Below, piece by piece: positions 57,174-64,000 of a stretch of DNA of 64,000 nt. This stretch comes from Mytilus edulis (Eukaryota > Mollusca > Bivalvia > Mytilida > Mytilidae): positions 55,379,232-55,443,231 of the forward strand of contig NC_092349.1 in the NCBI RefSeq assembly GCF_963676685.1. The letters run 5' to 3'. Both the position numbers and the translations under genes were made by a program. Under the pieces are notes generated by a model. The model had not been told where the DNA came from. It was given only the letters and a program-made list of their open reading frames with translations, and ran no database searches. Each line of letters begins with the position of its first letter. Within the stretch, counting starts at the first letter, position 1.

Positions 57174-58929
57174 AATAAACATGGAGAAAAGTTGTTATTT
57201 ACATATTTTGTTTTGTGATACTTTGTCAAAACAAATTAGAACAATAATATTTTACAAAATCTAGCTATATTCTAACTTTATAAAAATGAAATAAGACTCT
57301 AATAACATAAATTGCAAATTGAACAAAATATATAATTGAAACATTTAGAAGTACAAAAAAAATGAATGAAGGATAACATCAAAATAAAAGATGTGTTAGA
57401 GAAATACACAGAATGAAGAAAAAATTCACATGTTACAAAATTTGTTCCCAAATAGGCAGGTTTACGGCTGATAATAGAAATATTCAATAAACAAAGAAAT
57501 AAAACATATTTCATACCAAACGTTGATCATGAAATTGTTCAAGTATACTTTAAATTCAAGCGACTAAAAAATAGGAAAAAGTTGTTTGGAAAAAGAAAAA
57601 GTTTGTATAAATACATTATACTCTGCATCATACTTAACATCCAATAACATTATACAAGCTATCTAATGATTGCAGATGTCAATCTTAATAACAATGCTTG
57701 AACAAACATTTATACAAACAAAGCAAGCAAGCCAACCAAACTTTTAAACTACATGTATTAGGAAATTGCTCTAAGAAAATCACAAGCTTAAAAGCGAAAT
57801 GATATGCAGCTCTGTCAATTTTGTAGATAGTTGGTCTTACCATAACGATATAAAAAGTAATTATCATCGCGATCAGGTCAAACCACTGCTTTTCCGATGA
57901 AAATGCGACATTAAGAGCAAAGACATATCGGCCTACAGTTATAAAAATGTATCTGGGTACAAGAGTGACATGCTTTTCCTGTTCACTGTTATCCGGTGCA
58001 TTGCTTTTGCGCCAAAGAACATTTTTTTTTGTGCCGAAAAAAGAAACATTTATTTTTCGCCAATAATACAGATAAAAAGTATAAATAATCAATTTGTTCA
58101 AAAGAGACTTTTAATAATAACTTTAAAACACAGTTTTTTGTTTGCATAATAAAATATATTCGTCAGAAATCAGTCATCCTAAAACAACAAATAAAGCACT
58201 ATACATTAATAAGTTCTTAAAAAGAGACTTTTTGATAATAATGTTAAAACAGAGTTTCATTAAAATAACGGGATCATAAAACGAAAGTGTACTGGCACAA
58301 ACTTGTAAGCAACGGTCCGGATATATTCATATCGGAACATTTCTCTGCTAAGGGGCATAATTTGTCCGTTGAAAATCCGGTTCAGTCTGTCAGTTTAGTT
58401 CAAAGCAAAATTCATATTCATCTGACATGTAACATTGTGATTGTAAATACATTATTTTTTAAATCAGACTCCAAACCCTCCAGTCTAAGTGCTCATAAAA
58501 TCGAAAATAAAAAGAAGAAAATTGCATGCACGTGTTTAAAATTTTAATTTAAAACTTTAGAATTAATTAATGTAAAAAAATAATGACTACCAAATAAGAA
58601 AATAATATGAGAATAATTATTTTCTACCTTTTATATACCATGTTTCTGTAAATGGTCATGTTTCTGAAAATGGTATTGAAATAAAAAAGAAAATACTAAA
58701 TTGGCTTACCTAAGATTTACTATAGATGAAGTACGTGCGCATACTTTGGAATGAGGCGATTAAATAAAAAGCACAATCTCCTTTTATACATTAACCAATG
58801 GTCACATGACTAAACTAAAAGATTAAATTACATATATGGTACGAATATTTATGTAGTTAAGATTTAAAAAAGAGTTCAGAGAAAACCATAGTTGGCTTCA
58901 GTGCATGATTTTCTTGGAAAGTTAATTTG

Positions 58930-59470
58930 TTTAAAGGTTACCCGAATACATGTACTTATAAACCTGACAGGTTTTGTGATGGTATGATACTAAACCCCTA
59001 ACGGGGGGAGGGGGGGGGGGATTGCGCTTGATTTTCATAAGATGAAGACATAATCTTTTAATCAGTTTAATTGAGGTCTGGAGCTGCCATTTCAGTAACT
59101 GCTAGTAGTTCTTTGTTAATTTATGTATCATTGTCATTTGTCTTAGTTTCTTTTGTTAAATATTCTGACATCGGACTCAGATTTATTTTAAACTGAGTTT
59201 TGTTGTGTGTATTGCTATGTGTTTGTTTGTTCTACATTGGCTAGAGGTATAGGGGAGGGTTGAGATCTCACAAAATATGTTTAACCCCGCCGCATTTTTT
59301 GCGCCTGACCCAAGTCAGGAGCCTCTGGCCTTTGTTAGTCTTGTATGTTTTTTTTAGTTTTAGTTCATCTATATGTTTTGGAGTGAAGTCTGACGTCCAT
59401 TTTCACTAAACAAGTACACATTTTTGTTTAGGGGCCAGGTGAAGCCAGCCTCCGGTAGAGGGATTTTATT
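58930..59470 (-). repeat. Dispersed mussel repeat with interrupted G-run
   Basis: Duplicate of 30480-31030. The G-tract is at 59003-59020 and contains an A at 59009. Confidence 0.65.
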
Positions 59471-60396
59471 TGCAACATTTTTTAAATTTACAACTGAAAC
59501 GTTAAATTAAGTTATGCATTGTTATATTTTAAAGCAAATTCTATCTTTCTACAACAAATATATACGAATATTTTATTCTCATAAACATGATGTTATAGAG
59601 AAATTAGTATACAATTATAATACAATAATAATAGTGCATGCGTAAACATATATTAAACAAAGACAGTACGTTTAATTGTGTATGTTTAACACAATATTGA
59701 AATTTTGGTTTCAACACGAAGTTTACAAAAGTTCAAAACAATGTGGCTATATTTTCACGAGACCAGGGTAACTTTTGTTATATGAATTAATTAGGAATTG
59801 AAATTGTCAACATTGTTTTTATTGCACATTTATTGTTTTCATCAGGATTATTTATGATCTGTTAACCTTTGACACGTTGTTTTCTTAGTGGTCAAGTAAA
59901 GTGCCGGCATTTGGACTATATCTGGTTTATTTTCAACACTAATATATTGACTACTTATTAATATTTTTCGTAAAAAATATCTATTTTTTGCATTTAAACT
60001 AATTGATTCAATAACTATTCTTTATTTCAAATCCACCAATTTTAACTGTTTTTCTTTATATAATGCTGACTTGTTTGCCGAAATCTATTGTTAACATGTA
60101 CCGATTGGTAATTTACTGCGTGACACGATAAGCTGTCAATCAAACATAAAATCAATATTCCGCTATCGGAGCAATGAAAACTCAACAGATCGATCAGTTT
60201 CCAGTCCCGTTAGTACAATAGTCCCAGCTAACTACAAAGTTTCGTAAAATTCTGTTGTGTGGTTTCAAAGAAGTTAAGCTGACAAGCTGTTGCAGTAATA
60301 TATATTAAGGTCATGACCATGACCAAGGGGGGCAGGGCCAATTAATCTCCATGGAAATGAGATGTCCCAATGCTAATTATGTACAACTGCATACCA

Positions 60397-63300
60397 TAAT
60401 AATAATAATCTTTCATCTCATAAACCATAAGGTACAACGGTACAGAGATATACATACATATAGCAATGAAAACAAACTTATTTATAATAACATCTTATAC
60501 ACAAACATACATACACACAGGCATACACTAACTATCGTGAAATACACACATACACATATGTCAGTATGTACAGAATATACAAAATGGGGGTTATGTTATT
60601 GCCTAGAGAACAAATGATTTATTTATTTGGCGTATAAATCTACATAGTTTTTCTAATTTAAGCTTGTTAGTACAACTCATTATTTCTTTGAATTTCAAAA
60701 TATTTGGCCTTTGCCACAAATTTTTATCAATTAGTTTTTTCTGTCATTTTCAAATAATTTACATTCCAGAATATAATGATATTCGTCACCAATACAGTTA
60801 TTATTACATTTCAAACATTTTCTATTTTCCCTTTCTATACCATTCCACCGTACTGTTTCTATAGGAAGTCTATGATTTGTGGTTCTAAACTTACACAGCG
60901 TATAGATATCTTTATCTTCCAATATATTTAAAAAACATTCAAACTGAAATGTCTCCTTAAACAATCTATAATTTATAGATTTTGGTGAATTTAACATAAC
61001 TGAATGCCATTCCTGTCTAAATTGATCATGTAGCCGCATTTTTATCGAAGGGATAAGCCAATCTGAGCTAGGAAAAAGCTGAGTTGTCCAAATATAGGAA
61101 AAGCCAGTACCATTAAAAATGTTTCTCAAAAACTTTAACCATTGCGATTCAAAACGATTGTCGACCGACAATTTGTATAATAATTGATAAACTAAATAAG
61201 ACAGTTTTGAATCCTTTCCAGATAAAAGTCGTGTCCAAAATGAACTCATTTTTAGTTTGATATCTAGTTGAACAGGAAAAATGCCAAGTTCACCATAAAT
61301 CATATAGTATGGGTGGATGATTTTAACTTAAGTAACAATTTACAAAATCGTTATTGTACCCTTTCAATACATTGAATATTTTTACAAAATCCCCATACTT
61401 CTGAGCCATACAAAAGAATGGGCTTTACCATTTTATTAAACAGTTCTAGTTGACATTCAATTGCTAAATTATGAATGCGACCTCTTTTTAAAACCTCGTA
61501 CATTACTTTTGTTGCCTTCTCTGCTTGCTTTTTTATTGCTTTACTGAAATTGCCGGTCCTGCTAAATAGTATACCAAGATAGTTAAATTCATGAACTATA
61601 TCTATATCTGCCCCATTTTAGGAAAAATTTAAATCTGCACAAGGCCTTGCCCTGGAAAATACCATGACTTTGGTTTTGTTAACATTTACCTTCAGTCTCC
61701 ATATATTACAGTACTCTCCAAATTTGTTTAATATTTTTTGTAAGTCTTCTTTTGATTCAGACATTAGGACCGTATCGTCTGCATATAGCAGAACAAAAAG
61801 TTTCAGGTAAATGTTTAACTTATCTTCTAGTAAATCTGAAATTACATTAAGACCCTGAAGATTTTCCTTTTCTAAAAAATCTTGCAAATCGTTCAAAAAT
61901 AAGGCAAACAGAAAAGGCGACAAATTCTCACCTTGCCGTACACCAATATCAAATGAGAAATAGTCTGATTTCTGTTTATTATATGTAACACAGCATTTAA
62001 TATCTTTATACATATTTAAAATAACATTATATATTTTCCCTTTAATACCATTTAAAAGAAGTTTATACCAGAGAGCCTCTCTCCAAACCGTGTCAAACGC
62101 CTTTTCAAAATCGACGAATGCACAAAACAGGTTTTTATTTCTATATTTCAAAATTTCAAAAAATGAGTGTAGAGCAAACAAACTATCAGTTGTAGAGTAT
62201 GATTTTCGAAATCCAAATTGATTTTCATTTAGCAAGAGTGTTTCTTCAGAGAAAAGACATAATCTTTCATTTAGTATAGCTGTAAATAATTTGCCAGAAG
62301 GTAACTCAAAATTGTTATCGGACGGATTTTTTTGGATCAAACTGGTTGCCTTTACCTTTATATATAGGTTTTATATTTCCAATTAGCCAAATATCGGGCA
62401 AAACGCCGGAGTCAAATATGAGATTAAATAGCTTTTCATAGATCGGAAGAAATAAATCTGCAGTAGATTTCATGTATTCATTTACTACATAATCTTCACC
62501 GCAGGCTTTGTTATTCTTCAGATTTTTAATGCATTTAGCTATTTCTTCTCTGGAAATGTAGGCACTAATTTGATTGTTTAAATGATCAATATCAACATTA
62601 TCAAATATATCTGTATTAGACATTTCTCGATTAGGGGGTTCTTCAACCGTTTGGTTCAGTTTTTTTTTAAAAAGTTGAATAAGTCCTCGAGCGGAAGATT
62701 TGGTTGCTTTTTCTGTTTACCCCTATTCCAAAGATTCCAATACTCTTTCGGGTCGGAAGTTTTCATATTTTTAAGTTTACTACGCATTTGCTTTCTATAC
62801 TTTTTACTATTCGCATCGAGTGTCTTTTTATATTGTTCCTCTGCTTCTAAAACCTCTCGTTTAAGTGTATCTGTTTTTCTAAACTTAAGCTTTCTTTTTA
62901 GTTTACGATAGTTTTGTCTTTCGAATCTACATTCTTCGTTAAAACAAGGTTTATCTCCCTTAGGCTTCTTATTTGTAGATTTTCGTTTTTGCGTATCTTT
63001 TCGGGAACCAAAAGTATTCTTTGCACTTTCAATAAAAAGATTGCTTAATTTGCTAACAAAAGAATTAACTTTATCCTTATCTAAATTGTCACTCAAAGTT
63101 TCTTCCAAATCAGTATACAAAACTTGAAGTTTTTCTTTATCTATATTATCAACATATGAAGTTTTTTTTGACACGTCCCACTTTTTAACTCTACAGTTAA
63201 CTGAACTATCGCATGTATTGTCAATTTGGTCATTGACAGCAGTAAATTCATTCCTGTGTAAAGAAGTGGTAATTGAAGAGTGAACATCTGAGTATAAACG

Positions 63301-64000
63301 TGAAAACTCTTTAACTTTAAAGTTTGAAACAAATTTAAGAAAATCATATTTACAAATACAGTAATCAATAACGCTGGTATTTTTACATGTTAATTTACCA
63401 GATTCATGTTTATCATCACCAATACGACCATTAACAATTAACAGGTCGTTACCTTTACATTATTCTAATAATTTCTGACCAGAACGGGTTTTTACAGTAT
63501 CCATACTCTTTCTTTTTCTGTCAATATTAAGAGTCTCTAAGCAATTTAAATTATCTTGTATCAATTCCGAAAAATCTTGCTCGTGTTCATGTGTTTCGAT
63601 CTCAAAATAATCTGGTTCATCTGCAGTTCTGCCATTAAAATCGCCCAATAAACAAATATATTTAAAATTTTGAGAAAAGGTACGTATTTCATTTTCAACT
63701 TGATCGAAAGTATCTGGCTGGTGATATACGGAGTTTGCTGGTGGGATGTATACTATACCAAAGACAACATCCTCATCTATTTTTGAAAAAACCGAAGAGA
63801 GTTTGAACCAGAATGTATTTTTTGAATCTGTTTCTAATAGTTCTAAATAATTATTAAGTTTTTCTTTATATGCTAGAATAATACCACCAGATTTTTTCCC
63901 ATATTTTTGTCTGTTTTTCATATGAAAAATAAAACCAGGAAGATTTATTGTATCTAAATCATCAGTCTTCGTTTCTTGCAGACACATTATATCATGATCA
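60397..64000 (-). mobile_element. Non-LTR retrotransposon, copy S', cut by window end
   Basis: Duplicate of the LINE at 31963-35615 with the same 3' tail and same flanks. The 5' part lies beyond the window. Confidence 0.85.
60612..64000 (-). pseudogene. LINE ORF2, dead, copy S'
   Basis: Same domain order as copy S. It shares the TAA at 63460 that ends the endonuclease ORF and the breaks near 61310 and 60731. It lacks two lesions of copy S: the frameshift near 35460 and the stop at the 'ARPCAD' site, where S' reads on to 'DLNFS'. It has a different homopolymer length at the 62330 frameshift. Reverse transcriptase 'YADDT' at about 61774. The shared lesions show that it was already dead before the duplication. 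Confidence 0.85.

Larger units (their letters stand above)
56366..64000. repeat. Spacer S': segmental duplication, copy 2
   Basis: Near-identical to 27956-35566, running off the window. Differences include a shorter G-run, a few microindels (for example 'actagtaattaatc' extra near 56745) and scattered substitutions. No host gene is convincingly seen in 57174-60396; the 138-aa ORF at 57685-58101 mirrors that at 29258-29674. Confidence 0.9.

Noticed and set aside
1-64000. tRNA or rRNA genes
   Set aside because: I saw no convincing cloverleaf or conserved rRNA sequence; a tRNAscan-SE run would settle it.

Overview
The window is AT-rich animal nuclear DNA with no bacterial-style gene packing. 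The likely source is a bivalve mollusc, most probably a Mytilus-type mussel. This rests on recognising several dispersed repeat families typical of mussel genomes, intron-type splice signals, dead LINEs and many short terminal-inverted-repeat (TIR) elements. The species call is inference; no search was run.

Layout. 0-18.3 kb is mostly repeat-derived. It holds one coding exon of a BTB-domain, ZBTB-like protein (minus strand, 0.55-1.58 kb). It also holds a chain of TIR/foldback elements: a minisatellite enclosed by TIRs at 4.3-5.2 kb, a 905-bp TIR element carrying a nested palindromic MITE, a 1.3-kb element at 6.7-8.0 kb, and another at 15.9-17.2 kb. Two to three weak but phase-compatible candidate exons of an unrecognised plus-strand gene lie at 14.7-16.6 kb.

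18.3-56.4 kb is a tandem array of five units (A-E), each about 4.7-5 kb without later insertions. Every unit carries, on the minus strand, a secreted DNA/RNA non-specific endonuclease gene (NUC/ENDOD1-like, about 332 aa). Copy A is a pseudogene; B, C, D and E are open. Units B-E also carry a short ORF of about 76 aa downstream of the nuclease. The nuclease upstream regions share a ~122-bp palindrome (lost in C), a 60-bp tandem repeat (3, 1, 6, 6 and 5 copies) and a ~400-bp TTAA-flanked MITE.

Units A-B and C-D-E are contiguous. They are separated by a spacer, S (28-37.4 kb), containing a dead LINE. The S sequence reappears after unit E (S', 56.4-64 kb), so a block including nuclease unit plus spacer was duplicated at an offset of about 28.4 kb. 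Unit D is interrupted by a 4,454-bp element with 240-bp TIRs, a 6-bp target duplication and a repeated 12-mer near both ends. A second, unrelated LINE fragment lies inside it.

The biology is an expanding family of probably secreted nucleases evolving by tandem duplication, conversion-like exchange and pseudogenisation. The array also acts as a natural recorder of transposon insertions, because sister units supply the empty sites.
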